From contig JAAYFB010000146.1 in assembly GCA_012728465.1 (NCBI GenBank), positions 1-24,065 of the forward strand: a DNA stretch of 24,065 nt, given 5' to 3'. The notes below the pieces were generated by a model. It did not search any database and had not been told where the DNA came from. It worked only from the letters and a program-made list of their open reading frames with translations. This document shows positions 8,511 to 17,558 of the stretch, one piece after another (position 1 is the stretch's first letter; each line of letters opens with the position of its first letter). A program made the translations under genes and the position numbers. This DNA is from Proteiniphilum sp. Lineage in GTDB: Bacteria; Bacteroidota; Bacteroidia; Bacteroidales; Dysgonomonadaceae.

Positions 8511-9797
8511 ATGAAAGTTCTTTGGATAACATACGATGTTTTTGATTATTTGAAATCATCAATAAAAGGAAAACCATCAATTGGGAGACCGTGGGTACAA
8601 CCATTATTTGAAAACTTAATAAAATCTGAAGGTATAACTTTAGCCACTCTTACACCCGTACTAGATGGTTATTACCAAAAGATTATATTAAATTCATCAA
8701 CCCATTTTATAATTCCAAGAGATAATAATTATTTGAAAATAAGTAATGAAATGGTGAAAGGATTTTTGTCAGTTATAAATTATTTTAAGCCTGACATTAT
8801 CCATATACATGGAACAGAAATAAATTATGGTCTTTTACGTAAATATGTTGATTTAAGTATTCCTATTATATGTTCTATACAGGGTATTATACCTCCATGT
8901 TCTTTTTTCCTTAAACAAAGTGTATCAAATATAAATTATAAAAGATATCGCTCTATAAAAAATATACTTGGAAAAGGAGGCATTGATGGAGCTATTAGAT
9001 ATTGGAAAAAATATACTCCAATTGAAAAAGAAATATTTCAAAAGAATCAATACTTTATTGGTCGAACTGTATGGGACAAAGCATACTTGAATGCATATAA
9101 TCCAAATGCTACATATTATCATGGCGAAGAACTACTTAGACCTTCATTTTACTCTACAAAATGGGATATAAACACATGTGAGCGACACCGAATATTCATT
9201 TCTTCCTCTGCTTACTCTCTTAAAGGATTCCATGTATTGTTAAAAGCTGCGGGAATATTAAAAATGAAATATCCCAATCTCAAGATAGTATCTCCTCTTT
9301 CATCATTAAAACAAAACAGGTCAAAACTAATAGATTTACTTATATCAGAAGACTATAGTAACTATTTAAAGCAAGAGATAAAAAAGCAGGGTCTTGAAAA
9401 CAATTTAGAACTTAAGCATAATTTATCAGAAGTAGATATGGCACAAGAATATAAGAGAGCTCATATTTTTGTAATGCCTTCATTCCTTGAAAATAGCCCA
9501 AATTCACTGGGAGAGGCAATGCTAGTTGGTACTCCTTCTGTAGTCACTCCTGTAGGAGGTATTTTATCAATTATTCAAAGTGAAGTAAGTTCAATTGTTT
9601 TTCCTGCTGATGACCATATAGTAATGGCATATCAAATTGACCGATTATTCTCTGATGATGATTTAGCTATAGGCATAAGCATAAACGCAAAAATAGTTGC
9701 TTCAAAAAGACATAATATAACAAATACTGTAAGTCAGTACAAAGACATTTACGAATCTGTTATTGAAAGTCATATTCGAAATAATAAACAACAGTAG
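8511..9797 (+). CDS. Family 4 (GT-B) glycosyltransferase
   Basis: This 428-residue GT-B retaining glycosyltransferase has a C-terminal Glycos_transf_1 domain. RIFISSSAYSLKGFHVLLKA opens the donor-binding domain, and MPSFLENSPNSLGEAML contains the E-x7-E motif (E327, E335) that contacts the nucleotide sugar. It is followed by GTPSVVTPVGG. The N-terminal domain carries IIHIHGTEINYGLL, as in many capsule GT4 enzymes. It lies 21 bp after the GT2 pair and 13 bp before the Wzy candidate. It is predicted to add one sugar of the repeat unit at the cytoplasmic face; the sugar is unknown. Confidence 0.9.
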   Translation: MKVLWITYDVFDYLKSSIKGKPSIGRPWVQPLFENLIKSEGITLATLTPVLDGYYQKIILNSSTHFIIPRDNNYLKISNEMVKGFLSVINYFKPDIIHIHGTEINYGLLRKYVDLSIPIICSIQGIIPPCSFFLKQSVSNINYKRYRSIKNILGKGGIDGAIRYWKKYTPIEKEIFQKNQYFIGRTVWDKAYLNAYNPNATYYHGEELLRPSFYSTKWDINTCERHRIFISSSAYSLKGFHVLLKAAGILKMKYPNLKIVSPLSSLKQNRSKLIDLLISEDYSNYLKQEIKKQGLENNLELKHNLSEVDMAQEYKRAHIFVMPSFLENSPNSLGEAMLVGTPSVVTPVGGILSIIQSEVSSIVFPADDHIVMAYQIDRLFSDDDLAIGISINAKIVASKRHNITNTVSQYKDIYESVIESHIRNNKQQ

Positions 9798-9810
9798 TTA
9801 TACATACAAA

Positions 9811-11157
9811 ATGGGTTCAACTAATAAACATATTATAGCAAAGACTCTACCCGTCACAATTCTTTTTGTGACAGTATACTCAGTTATAGGATTTTCTAAT
9901 TATATTCCTTTGGATTCAGTATTTAATAACACCACTATATGGTGGGCTATATCAGGAACCATATTGATACTATTTTTTTTATCAGGATATTATTTCTATG
10001 ATAGGAATAATAATAAAAACATGATATTTATATTTCTATACATTGCATGGAATATAATATCCTTAATAAGAGGTTCTTTTGTTGCTGAAATTTACTGGGA
10101 TTGGAAGGCACTTATTGGAAACTCCATGGTTTTGTTACTGCCTATTGTTACTTTTCCTGCAACTAACCTTAGCATTTCTCAATCATTAATGTCTTTTTAT
10201 ACTAAATACACAATACCAATATTTATTATTTTTGCCTTTATTATTAGAACAGACGCCTGGGGGTTCTATTTAATGGGAGTGACACTATTAATTATATTCA
10301 TACCTATAATTTCCTCAAAGCACAAAGCATTACTATTTATTATTACTGCAATTGTCCTTATTGCTGATTTAGGTGCACGTAGCAATGTTATAAAGTTTAG
10401 TGTCCCTATCTTACTTATATTGATTTATTATTTTAGGGAATTTATCAGCACTAAGACACTTTCATTTTTTAAAAACATACTTTTCATCACTCCAATTATA
10501 TTGTTTATTTTAGGAGTAACCGGGTTGTTTAATGTATTCAAAATGAAAGACTATTTAAAAAAAGAAGTTACTACAACGGGTGTTGACATTTATGGAGACA
10601 GATCCGAAGTAAGCCTAACAGATGACACTCGAACTTTCCTTTTTGAAGAAGTCCTCAGTTCAGCCATAAAAAATGATTATTGGTTATACGGTCGAACGCC
10701 TACACGCGGAAATGATTCCTACACTTTTGGATTAATAGAATTTGAATTGACAGGTAGATATGAAAGATTGACAAATGAGATTGGTCTTGCAAATGTATTC
10801 ACATGGAGTGGTATTATTGGTGTTATTCTCTATTTGGCACTTTTCTATCACGCTTCTTCTATTGCCATCAGCAAATCAAATAACATATTCGTTAAAATAT
10901 TGGGCATCTATATAGCATTTAGATGGCTATACAGCTGGATTGAGGATTATCAAAACTTCTCTTTAAATTTTCTTCTATTATGGGTAATGATAGGTTTATG
11001 TCTATCTAACTCATTCAGAGATATGTCAAATAAAGAGATAAAAATATGGGTAAGAGGAATCTTTGATACACGTTATGTTAGATACCAAAAGAAATTATTA
11101 AAAAAATCATTGTATGAAAAATCAAAAAATAGCAGTCCTACTAACATGCTACAATAG
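9811..11157 (+). CDS. Wzy-type polysaccharide polymerase / O-antigen ligase family membrane protein
   Basis: This polytopic inner-membrane protein (449 residues from the chosen start) has roughly ten hydrophobic segments. A large hydrophilic, probably periplasmic, loop lies between about residues 250 and 330. The loop contains DDTRTFLFEEVL and then LYGRTPTRGNDSY, an arrangement typical of Wzy and WaaL proteins, followed by RLTNEIGLANVFTWSGIIG. It is expected to polymerise flipped repeat units. It is the only polymerase candidate in the operon, so Wzy is preferred over a ligase, but eye inspection cannot exclude the latter. The ATG at 9811 is favoured over one at 9763, which lies inside the preceding gene and adds a polar leader. 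Its 3' end overlaps the next gene by 44 bp. Confidence 0.83.
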   Translation: MGSTNKHIIAKTLPVTILFVTVYSVIGFSNYIPLDSVFNNTTIWWAISGTILILFFLSGYYFYDRNNNKNMIFIFLYIAWNIISLIRGSFVAEIYWDWKALIGNSMVLLLPIVTFPATNLSISQSLMSFYTKYTIPIFIIFAFIIRTDAWGFYLMGVTLLIIFIPIISSKHKALLFIITAIVLIADLGARSNVIKFSVPILLILIYYFREFISTKTLSFFKNILFITPIILFILGVTGLFNVFKMKDYLKKEVTTTGVDIYGDRSEVSLTDDTRTFLFEEVLSSAIKNDYWLYGRTPTRGNDSYTFGLIEFELTGRYERLTNEIGLANVFTWSGIIGVILYLALFYHASSIAISKSNNIFVKILGIYIAFRWLYSWIEDYQNFSLNFLLLWVMIGLCLSNSFRDMSNKEIKIWVRGIFDTRYVRYQKKLLKKSLYEKSKNSSPTNMLQ

Positions 11158-11989
11158 AAAAGAGAAAACAATTTCTTGTTTATCTTCATTTTTTGAAGCT
11201 GATATTCCAATAAATTATCATTTTGATATATTTCTTACAGACGATGGCTCAACAGATGGAACTGAGGAAACTATCACAAATTTATTTCCTTCTATTAATA
11301 TAATAAAAGGAAGTGGAAATCTATTTTGGGCAGGGGGAATGAGATTGGCTTGGAATACGGCTCTAGAGCTCAATAAATACAATGCATTTCTTTTGCTTAA
11401 CGATGATGTTATACTAAAAAAGGATTTTATAAATAATCTACTGACCGCCGAAAGTTTCGCTTTTAATAAAACTAATAAGAAAGGTATTTACTCTGGTGCG
11501 ACTATAGACAAAGAGACAAATAAAATAACATACGGTAGTTCAAAGATTAATAAGAATAACTTCATCGTTAAAATTGATTTATTAACACCAAGTGAACGAC
11601 CACAAGAATGTGAAATTACCAATGCTAACATCTTATGGGTAGATAAAAGTGTAGTTGATGAAATAGGCATTTTAGATCGTAAATATACTCACGGAATAGC
11701 TGATTATGATTACTCATTGAAAGCCCACAAAAAGGGATTGCCTGTTTATTTAGCCCCAAACATTTGTGGAATATGTCAAGACGACCACGGTAAAAATTGG
11801 AAAGATAAAACTTCATCACTGAAAGAACGTATTATATATCTTAAAAGTCCCAGGGGTTTAGCATATAAAGAGTATTTATTCTATATACGAAGGCACTTTC
11901 CACTGAATCTGCCTTATTCCTTTATAATGTTATGGATGAAAACTTTATTTCCTTTTGTATGGGATAGATTAAAAAAAGAAGAAGCATGA
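11114..11989 (+). CDS. Family 2 glycosyltransferase (rhamnosyl/galactofuranosyltransferase-like subgroup)
   Basis: This GT-A enzyme of 291 residues has AVLLTCYNRKEKT at the N-terminus, DDGSTDGT at 43-50, GSGNLFWAGGMRLAWN (a block seen in the rhamnosyl/galactofuranosyltransferase-type GT2 group) and LLNDDV with D97 and D98 as the metal-binding pair. A later block, ILDRKYTHGIADYDYSLKA, fits the acceptor side of the same group. The fold begins at residue 6, so the start at 11114 is well supported even though it lies 44 bp inside the polymerase gene. The stop overlaps the next start as ATGA. The donor sugar is not predictable with confidence. Confidence 0.9.
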   Translation: MKNQKIAVLLTCYNRKEKTISCLSSFFEADIPINYHFDIFLTDDGSTDGTEETITNLFPSINIIKGSGNLFWAGGMRLAWNTALELNKYNAFLLLNDDVILKKDFINNLLTAESFAFNKTNKKGIYSGATIDKETNKITYGSSKINKNNFIVKIDLLTPSERPQECEITNANILWVDKSVVDEIGILDRKYTHGIADYDYSLKAHKKGLPVYLAPNICGICQDDHGKNWKDKTSSLKERIIYLKSPRGLAYKEYLFYIRRHFPLNLPYSFIMLWMKTLFPFVWDRLKKEEA

Positions 11990-13116
11990 AAAAGAAAAAG
12001 ATGTTAGTTTTTCATCCGGTTCTAGCTCCATACAGAATAGATCATTTTAATTCACTTAGCGCAATTTTTGATCTTGAGGTAGTGTTTTATTTAGAAAATA
12101 TGCCAAGCTTTAATTATGATCAATATTTTTTGAAGAGTCAATGTAGCTTCAAAATATCCTATCTATTATTAGGTTTCAAAATAACTAACCGCTTATTTAG
12201 ATTCGGAATTGCACATAAAATTATCGAAGCTAAACCCGATTATATTTTAAGCTATGAATATTCTCCAACTACTCACTACTTGTTAATGTTAAGGAAAATA
12301 GGAATATTGAAACAAAAAATAGGTACATCAGTGGATGATAATGTAGAAATGTGCATTAATCCTCAAACAGTAACAAGGAAGATATCACGAAACTCAATCA
12401 TTAAAAAATTAGATTTTGTCGTTTTACTATCAAAAGAAGTTGCTCAATTTTACAATAATGAATTTAATCTAGCTGATAATAGGATAATAATTTCTCCTTT
12501 TCTTCAGTATGAGGAAAGATTAAGAAAAAATGAAGTTATGTTGGAAAATATAGCTTCAGAATATATTACAAAATACAACCTCAAAAATAAAAAAGTTTTA
12601 CTTTTTATAGGGCGACTAGTTGAAGAAAAAGGACTTAAACAGTTTTTGACAAACATATATAACACGATAAAAAACGATAGCAACTTAAAGATAATAATAG
12701 TAGGTGATGGAAATGAAAAAGAAAATATTGAAGAGTTTATAAAACTAAACCACTTAGAAAGTAGTATTATATTACCTGGAAGATTCGAGAACATTAATCT
12801 TTATCCATGGTATTTATGTGCTTCTGGCTTCTTCTTATCAAGTATATCTGAAGCTTTTGGTGCTGTTATTAATGAGTCTTTAATATTCGGATTACCTGTA
12901 CTTTGCTCAAAATACGCAGGTGCTACTAGTTTAATAAATAGTGACAATGGTATAATATTCGATCCCTTAGATCAAAATGATACCATACAAAAATCCAAAC
13001 TATTTATTGATAAAATACTACCAGTTAATAAAGTAAATCTTACTGATAAACCTTCACTGATGGGAAATTATGGAGACCAACTAAACGGAGAATGGAGTAA
13101 ACTAAAAGAATTATAA
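11986..13116 (+). CDS. Family 4 (GT-B) glycosyltransferase
   Basis: This 376-residue retaining GT-B enzyme opens with MLVFHPVLAPYRIDHFNSL, a common N-terminus for capsule GT4 proteins. The donor domain starts at VLLFIGRLVEEKGL (R210 and K215 are the expected phosphate-contacting residues). The E-x7-E motif is in SSISEAFGAVINESL (E289, E297), followed by FGLPVLCSKYAGA. It is coupled to the upstream GT2 gene by a 4-bp ATGA overlap, so the two transferases are probably made in similar amounts. The sugar transferred is unknown. Confidence 0.9.
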   Translation: MKKKKMLVFHPVLAPYRIDHFNSLSAIFDLEVVFYLENMPSFNYDQYFLKSQCSFKISYLLLGFKITNRLFRFGIAHKIIEAKPDYILSYEYSPTTHYLLMLRKIGILKQKIGTSVDDNVEMCINPQTVTRKISRNSIIKKLDFVVLLSKEVAQFYNNEFNLADNRIIISPFLQYEERLRKNEVMLENIASEYITKYNLKNKKVLLFIGRLVEEKGLKQFLTNIYNTIKNDSNLKIIIVGDGNEKENIEEFIKLNHLESSIILPGRFENINLYPWYLCASGFFLSSISEAFGAVINESLIFGLPVLCSKYAGATSLINSDNGIIFDPLDQNDTIQKSKLFIDKILPVNKVNLTDKPSLMGNYGDQLNGEWSKLKEL

Positions 13117-13213
13117 AAATAATAGACAATAACATAGGCATTACTTATAGATGCAGTATACTATAAAGCAAAATATTGAAAAAAGAAAATCATCCAATTT
13201 TATATTAGAGACG

Positions 13214-14335
13214 ATGAATAACAATAAAAACAAAATATTATTTATGCTTCATTTGCCCCCACCTATACATGGATCATCAATTGTAGGTGAGATTATTTAT
13301 AAGAATGAATTATTACGAGATAATTTCAATACTTATTATATAGATTTACTTATGTCTAAAACTGTAAAAGAGACAGGCAAAATAAATATAAGAAAGATTC
13401 TAGACTTTTCAAAAAAATGGCTCGGATTGCTAAAGACCTTAATCATAAAAAGACCTGATCTTTGTTACTACGCATTATCAACAACAGGATCTGCTTTTTT
13501 CAAAGATTTCTTTTTAATTAGCCTATTGCGCTTATTTAATGTAAGAATAGTATTACACCTACATAATAAAGGAGTAATCCAGCATCAACACAAATGGATC
13601 TACAATAAATCTTATCGTTTAGTATTCAAAAATACGTCAGTAATACTACTATCAGGATACCTATACTATGATATCGAAAAGTATGTCTCTACAAATAATG
13701 TCTATCATTGTCCAAATGGATTAAAAGATAGCAATTCATATACTGTTACTAAATGTATTACAAAAGATTCTACTTTTAAAATACTATTCTTATCAAACTT
13801 GATAAAGTCAAAGGGAGTTTTTGATTTGGTCAATTCATGTGAGATTCTATATAATAAAGGGTTAGACTTTAAATGTGATTTCATAGGTGGTGAGGGAGAT
13901 ATTACTAAAGTGGAATTTGAAGAATATGTGAGCAAAAAAGGTTTATCGGAACATATAAAATATTTGGGGAAAAAGTTCGATGAGGAAAAATATAGAGAGT
14001 ATGCTAATGCAGATGTTTTCGTATTTCCTACGTCGAATGATTGTTTCCCCTTAGTTTTAATTGAGGCAATGCAATTTGAAATACCAATAATATCAACATA
14101 CGAAGGAGGAATACCAGACATAATCGATCAAGGAGTTAATGGCTATTTAGTTCATAAAAAAGATACTAAGATGATAGCAGACAAAATAGATTTTCTAATT
14201 AAGAACCCTCTTACAGCAAAAAATATGGGTAAAGAAGGTAGAAATAAGTATGAAGACATGTTTACTCAGGAAATATTCGAACAGAAAATAATATCTATTT
14301 TGAATATAGAATTAAAAAAACATCATAATAATTAA
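13214..14335 (+). CDS. Family 4 (GT-B) glycosyltransferase with D-x7-E motif
   Basis: This GT-B glycosyltransferase has 373 residues from the chosen start. ILFMLHLPPPIHGSSIVGE forms the first strand and the acceptor-binding loop. The donor domain has LFLSNLIKSKGVFDLV (K200) and FPTSNDCFPLVLIEAM. The usual E-x7-E is D-x7-E here (D276, E284), a variation I recall from related capsule enzymes. The frame is open to an ATG at 13151, which would add a polar 21-residue leader (MQYTIKQNIEKRKSSNF...). The ATG at 13214 is preferred because it places the first strand at residue 7, as in relatives, but this leaves an unusually long 97-bp gap, so the choice is uncertain. Confidence 0.88.
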   Translation: MNNNKNKILFMLHLPPPIHGSSIVGEIIYKNELLRDNFNTYYIDLLMSKTVKETGKINIRKILDFSKKWLGLLKTLIIKRPDLCYYALSTTGSAFFKDFFLISLLRLFNVRIVLHLHNKGVIQHQHKWIYNKSYRLVFKNTSVILLSGYLYYDIEKYVSTNNVYHCPNGLKDSNSYTVTKCITKDSTFKILFLSNLIKSKGVFDLVNSCEILYNKGLDFKCDFIGGEGDITKVEFEEYVSKKGLSEHIKYLGKKFDEEKYREYANADVFVFPTSNDCFPLVLIEAMQFEIPIISTYEGGIPDIIDQGVNGYLVHKKDTKMIADKIDFLIKNPLTAKNMGKEGRNKYEDMFTQEIFEQKIISILNIELKKHHNN

Positions 14336-14339
14336 TGTC

Positions 14340-15284
14340 ATGATTATAGATATACCAAACAGAATATACTGGAATCACTTTACAACAAACCAAAACCCCT
14401 ATATATCAGAGTGGTTTATTGAAATAGTTGAAAGAAAAGCCGAAAGAATAGTTTTATTAATGAATAATGCTGACAAGTCTATTGGACTAGCTGCAGGAAT
14501 TAAAGATAATATTATCTATTCGCCTTTCTCAGCTCCTTTTGGTGGGTTTCATTATTCACATGAACATCTAATGTATGATGCTATTTTAAATTTTCTGAAT
14601 GAATTGAAAGAATATGTCGTACTAAACAGCTTGTCTGGAATAAACATTACTCTTCCCCCAGACATATATCAAACAAATATGAATGCTAAACTGATACACG
14701 CATTTATAAAATCAGGATATGTAATGAATACTCCTAACATTTATAATTGGATCGACCTTGCATTATTTGATGGCATATGGGTATATAATAAAGTATCTAA
14801 CAGATGCAGAAGGGCAATAAAAAATGGACTCAGCTTTCATTTCTTAACAGAAACCGAAGAAGACGAAAAAACAGATGCATACAATCTTATTAAACAAAAC
14901 AGAATCGGAAAAGGAAGAAAGATACATATGTCCTTTGAAGAAGTTAAGGAAATAAATAGTAGGATTCCTGTTGATTTTTTCATTGTCAAAGACAAAACCA
15001 CATCTACAATTGGAGCTGGCATTATTTATCGTGGCAACAGCAATATTGCTCAGGCAATATTTATGGGCGACGACTTAGATAAAAGAGATTTGGGAACAAT
15101 TGATTTTTTATATATGAATATTTATAATCATTATAAGAATATGAGCTATAAGCATATTGACTTCGGAATTTCTAGCTTAAACGGTGAGCCCAATATGGGA
15201 TTGATTAGATTCAAAGAGATTCATAATTGCAATACTTCTCTACAATATTCTTTCAGATGGTCTCCAGACTTAGATTTAAACTAA
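14340..15284 (+). CDS. FemAB/GNAT-like acyl- or aminoacyltransferase of the polysaccharide locus
   Basis: This 314-residue protein resembles the FemAB-like branch of the GNAT fold. Supporting blocks are a basic segment before the second domain (NRCRRAIKNGLSFHFLTE), a central GAGIIYRGNSNIAQAIF strand pair, DFGISSLNGEPNMGLIRFKE near the C-terminus (N285 to E293, like the NxGLxxFKxxF motif of the family), and a total length suiting two GNAT domains. FemAB proteins transfer amino acids from aminoacyl-tRNA, and related proteins N-acylate sugars. In this context it may modify the amino group of the 3-amino-sugar or another repeat-unit group. That role is inference from neighbours only. It starts 4 bp after the upstream GT4. 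Confidence 0.7.
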   Translation: MIIDIPNRIYWNHFTTNQNPYISEWFIEIVERKAERIVLLMNNADKSIGLAAGIKDNIIYSPFSAPFGGFHYSHEHLMYDAILNFLNELKEYVVLNSLSGINITLPPDIYQTNMNAKLIHAFIKSGYVMNTPNIYNWIDLALFDGIWVYNKVSNRCRRAIKNGLSFHFLTETEEDEKTDAYNLIKQNRIGKGRKIHMSFEEVKEINSRIPVDFFIVKDKTTSTIGAGIIYRGNSNIAQAIFMGDDLDKRDLGTIDFLYMNIYNHYKNMSYKHIDFGISSLNGEPNMGLIRFKEIHNCNTSLQYSFRWSPDLDLN

Positions 15285-15322
15285 GCACAAAAAATTCAAA
15301 TGAACTATTAATATTAAACATC

Positions 15323-16096
15323 ATGTTATACGAATTCAACCTATTTAATGGAAGTTTAGATGAAATATCACCAACAAAAAAGCTTATCACAACTCTAAAT
15401 GCACATTCATACAACACTTTGTATGATGACATAATATTTAAAAAGGCGCTTAAAAATAGTGATATATTACTCCCTGACGGCGTTAGCATGGTATGGGCTT
15501 CTAGCATACTAAAAGGAAAAAGCATAAGAAAGATTGCTGGTGAAGATTTATTTTTTTATGAGATGGAAAGAGTCAATAAAATAAAAGGTAAATGCTTCTT
15601 TCTTGGTAGTACTGAAGAAAATTTGAAACTAATTAAAGAAAGGGCAATACGAGAGTTTCCAAACATCTCTATTTCTACATACTCTCCCCCATTTAAACCA
15701 GTTTTTGATGAAAATGATAATCAATTAATATTAGATAAAATAAATAACATAGAGCCTGATGCTCTTTTTGTAGGCATGACGGCCCCTAAACAAGAGAAGT
15801 GGGCATTTAACAATCTTCATAGAATAAATGCAGGTCATATTTGCTGTATCGGGGCGGTATTTGATTTTTATGCAGGCACAATCAAAAGAGCACCTAAATG
15901 GATTATTAATCTAGGATTAGAATGGCTATATAGATTACTAAAAGAGCCAAGAAGGATGTGGAGGAGATATATTATAGGCAATTCTATTTTCATAGCTAGA
16001 ATATTAAGATCTAAACTTTTATATTCTAAAACTTCAAAAGCAAATTCTCTAATAACATCTGAAATAAAAAGCTCAGAGAATAAACGAAAAGTATAA
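15323..16096 (+). CDS. WecG/TagA/CpsF family (GT26) glycosyltransferase
   Basis: GT26 enzymes add the second sugar, often ManNAc or ManNAcA, to an undecaprenyl-diphosphate-linked first sugar. From the ATG at 15323 the protein has 257 residues, the usual family size. Diagnostic blocks are TTLNAHSYN (T24, N26), LLPDGVSMVW with the conserved D52, TAPKQEKWAF (153-162), CIGAVFDFYAG and RAPKWIINLGLEWLYRLLKEP. The tail RRMWRRYIIGNSIFIARIL fits the amphipathic membrane-binding C-terminus. The frame is open back to 15227, but that would overlap the FemAB-like gene by 58 bp and adds no family sequence. The initiating transferase follows 24 bp downstream, so the enzymes for sugars one and two are adjacent. 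Confidence 0.92.
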   Translation: MLYEFNLFNGSLDEISPTKKLITTLNAHSYNTLYDDIIFKKALKNSDILLPDGVSMVWASSILKGKSIRKIAGEDLFFYEMERVNKIKGKCFFLGSTEENLKLIKERAIREFPNISISTYSPPFKPVFDENDNQLILDKINNIEPDALFVGMTAPKQEKWAFNNLHRINAGHICCIGAVFDFYAGTIKRAPKWIINLGLEWLYRLLKEPRRMWRRYIIGNSIFIARILRSKLLYSKTSKANSLITSEIKSSENKRKV

Positions 16097-16120
16097 AAAA
16101 TCAACTATAAATTAATCAAT

Positions 16121-17506
16121 ATGGAAACAGATCATTCAGGGGTACGGTTTTTCTATCTTTTAGCAGACCTACTCTTACTAAATATAGCAGTATATATTGT
16201 TTTTATGTTCAGTCCAATTCATGACTATATGGATTTGCCAAGGAGAAACTTATACTTTCTGCATGCAAACATATCTGAGATGATAGCATATATATTATTC
16301 TCAAGAAGAAACTTATTTTACACTGATAAATTTATAGAAAGACTTAAGATAAGAAGTAAACGTTTCATTATTTTAATAATAACTCTTTATGTTCTCGGTG
16401 AACTTCTATTGCCAAAAGGATACCATAGAATAGTTATTTTAGAGTATGTGGCATTTTTTTATGTCTTCAAAATGATAACGTTCTATTATATATATAGGTT
16501 ACATAAAAGAAGGTACAAAATAGATAATTATGGATACAGAGTAGCAGTTATAGGAACTAATAACTCCAGTAAAATCTTGGGCAATTTGCTTAAAAACAAT
16601 CCAAGACTAGGCTTCAAATTTATAGGATACATAACAGATGGAGACAACTTAGATTATTCTGAGCATGTATTAGGTAATTATGATGATATTCACGCTTTGG
16701 TAAAAGAGAATAGAGTAAATATGGTATTTGTCACCAACCCTAAATACTTTACAGACGAAAACACAAAAATGTTATTGACAGACTGTAATAAAGCTGGGCT
16801 CAGATTAAGATATATCATGATGAACGAGTATTGGAGCAATAGATCAGGCACAACAATTGAACCTATAAAATATTTTGAGATGTTCAATCCTCAAGAAATT
16901 CCATTAGATCATTTGTCACTACGTATTCAAAAAAGAACATTTGATATTATGTTCTCATCCTTGGTAATTATATTAGTTTTTAGTTGGTTATTACCATTAA
17001 TTTCTATAATAATAAAACTAACATCTAAAGGGCCAGTATTCTTCATTCAAGAGCGAACTGGCATAAACAACAAAACTTTTAAATGCTATAAATTTAGGAC
17101 AATGACTGTGAATGATGATAGCGACACAAAGCAGGCTCAGAAGAATGACCCACGTATTACACCTGTAGGAAGTTTTCTTCGAAAGACAAATCTAGATGAA
17201 TTTCCACAGTTTTTCAATGTACTGTTTGGGCACATGTCTGTAGTAGGACCTCGTCCTCATATGCTAAAGCATACTGACCAATACTCTTCACTTATAGAAT
17301 ATTATAAAGTGCGTCACTTCGTCAAGCCAGGCATAACTGGATGGGCACAAGTAAATGGATTTAGGGGATTAACAGACGAACTTTGGAAAATGGAAAAAAG
17401 AGTGGAACATGACATGCAATATTTGGAGAAATGGACTTTACTTTGGGATTTTAAAATAATATTCCTAACCATTTTAGGAAAAAATGCGTATCAAAATGCA
17501 ATGTAA
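16121..17506 (+). CDS. Initiating undecaprenyl-phosphate sugar-1-phosphate transferase (WcaJ-like polyprenyl glycosylphosphotransferase)
   Basis: This membrane enzyme starts repeat-unit assembly by transferring hexose-1-phosphate from a UDP-sugar to undecaprenyl phosphate. The 461 residues show several N-terminal membrane segments. A CoA-binding-like Rossmann domain follows ([18 protein letters not shown], then GFKFIGYI). A further membrane segment (about 275-300) and the catalytic sugar-transferase domain complete the protein. Catalytic-domain signatures are QERTG (310-314), KCYKFRTM (321-328), [13 protein letters not shown] with D359 and E360, SVVGPRPH (373-380) and [14 protein letters not shown]. 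The layout is that of WcaJ, which uses UDP-glucose; the donor here could be glucose or galactose and is not proven. Confidence 0.92.
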   Translation: METDHSGVRFFYLLADLLLLNIAVYIVFMFSPIHDYMDLPRRNLYFLHANISEMIAYILFSRRNLFYTDKFIERLKIRSKRFIILIITLYVLGELLLPKGYHRIVILEYVAFFYVFKMITFYYIYRLHKRRYKIDNYGYRVAVIGTNNSSKILGNLLKNNPRLGFKFIGYITDGDNLDYSEHVLGNYDDIHALVKENRVNMVFVTNPKYFTDENTKMLLTDCNKAGLRLRYIMMNEYWSNRSGTTIEPIKYFEMFNPQEIPLDHLSLRIQKRTFDIMFSSLVIILVFSWLLPLISIIIKLTSKGPVFFIQERTGINNKTFKCYKFRTMTVNDDSDTKQAQKNDPRITPVGSFLRKTNLDEFPQFFNVLFGHMSVVGPRPHMLKHTDQYSSLIEYYKVRHFVKPGITGWAQVNGFRGLTDELWKMEKRVEHDMQYLEKWTLLWDFKIIFLTILGKNAYQNAM

Positions 17507-17558
17507 TAAATAATATACATAAATATATAATTTAATATTCTCAATAAATAAAACAAAT

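Noticed and set aside
13705..14121. Antisense frame (138 codons) inside a GT4 gene
   Set aside because: It overlaps clear GT4 motifs on the + strand and has no domain of its own.
17507..17558. Promoter in front of gmd
   Set aside because: The 52-bp gap is very AT-rich, but no TTTG and TAnnTTTG pair with proper spacing could be found.
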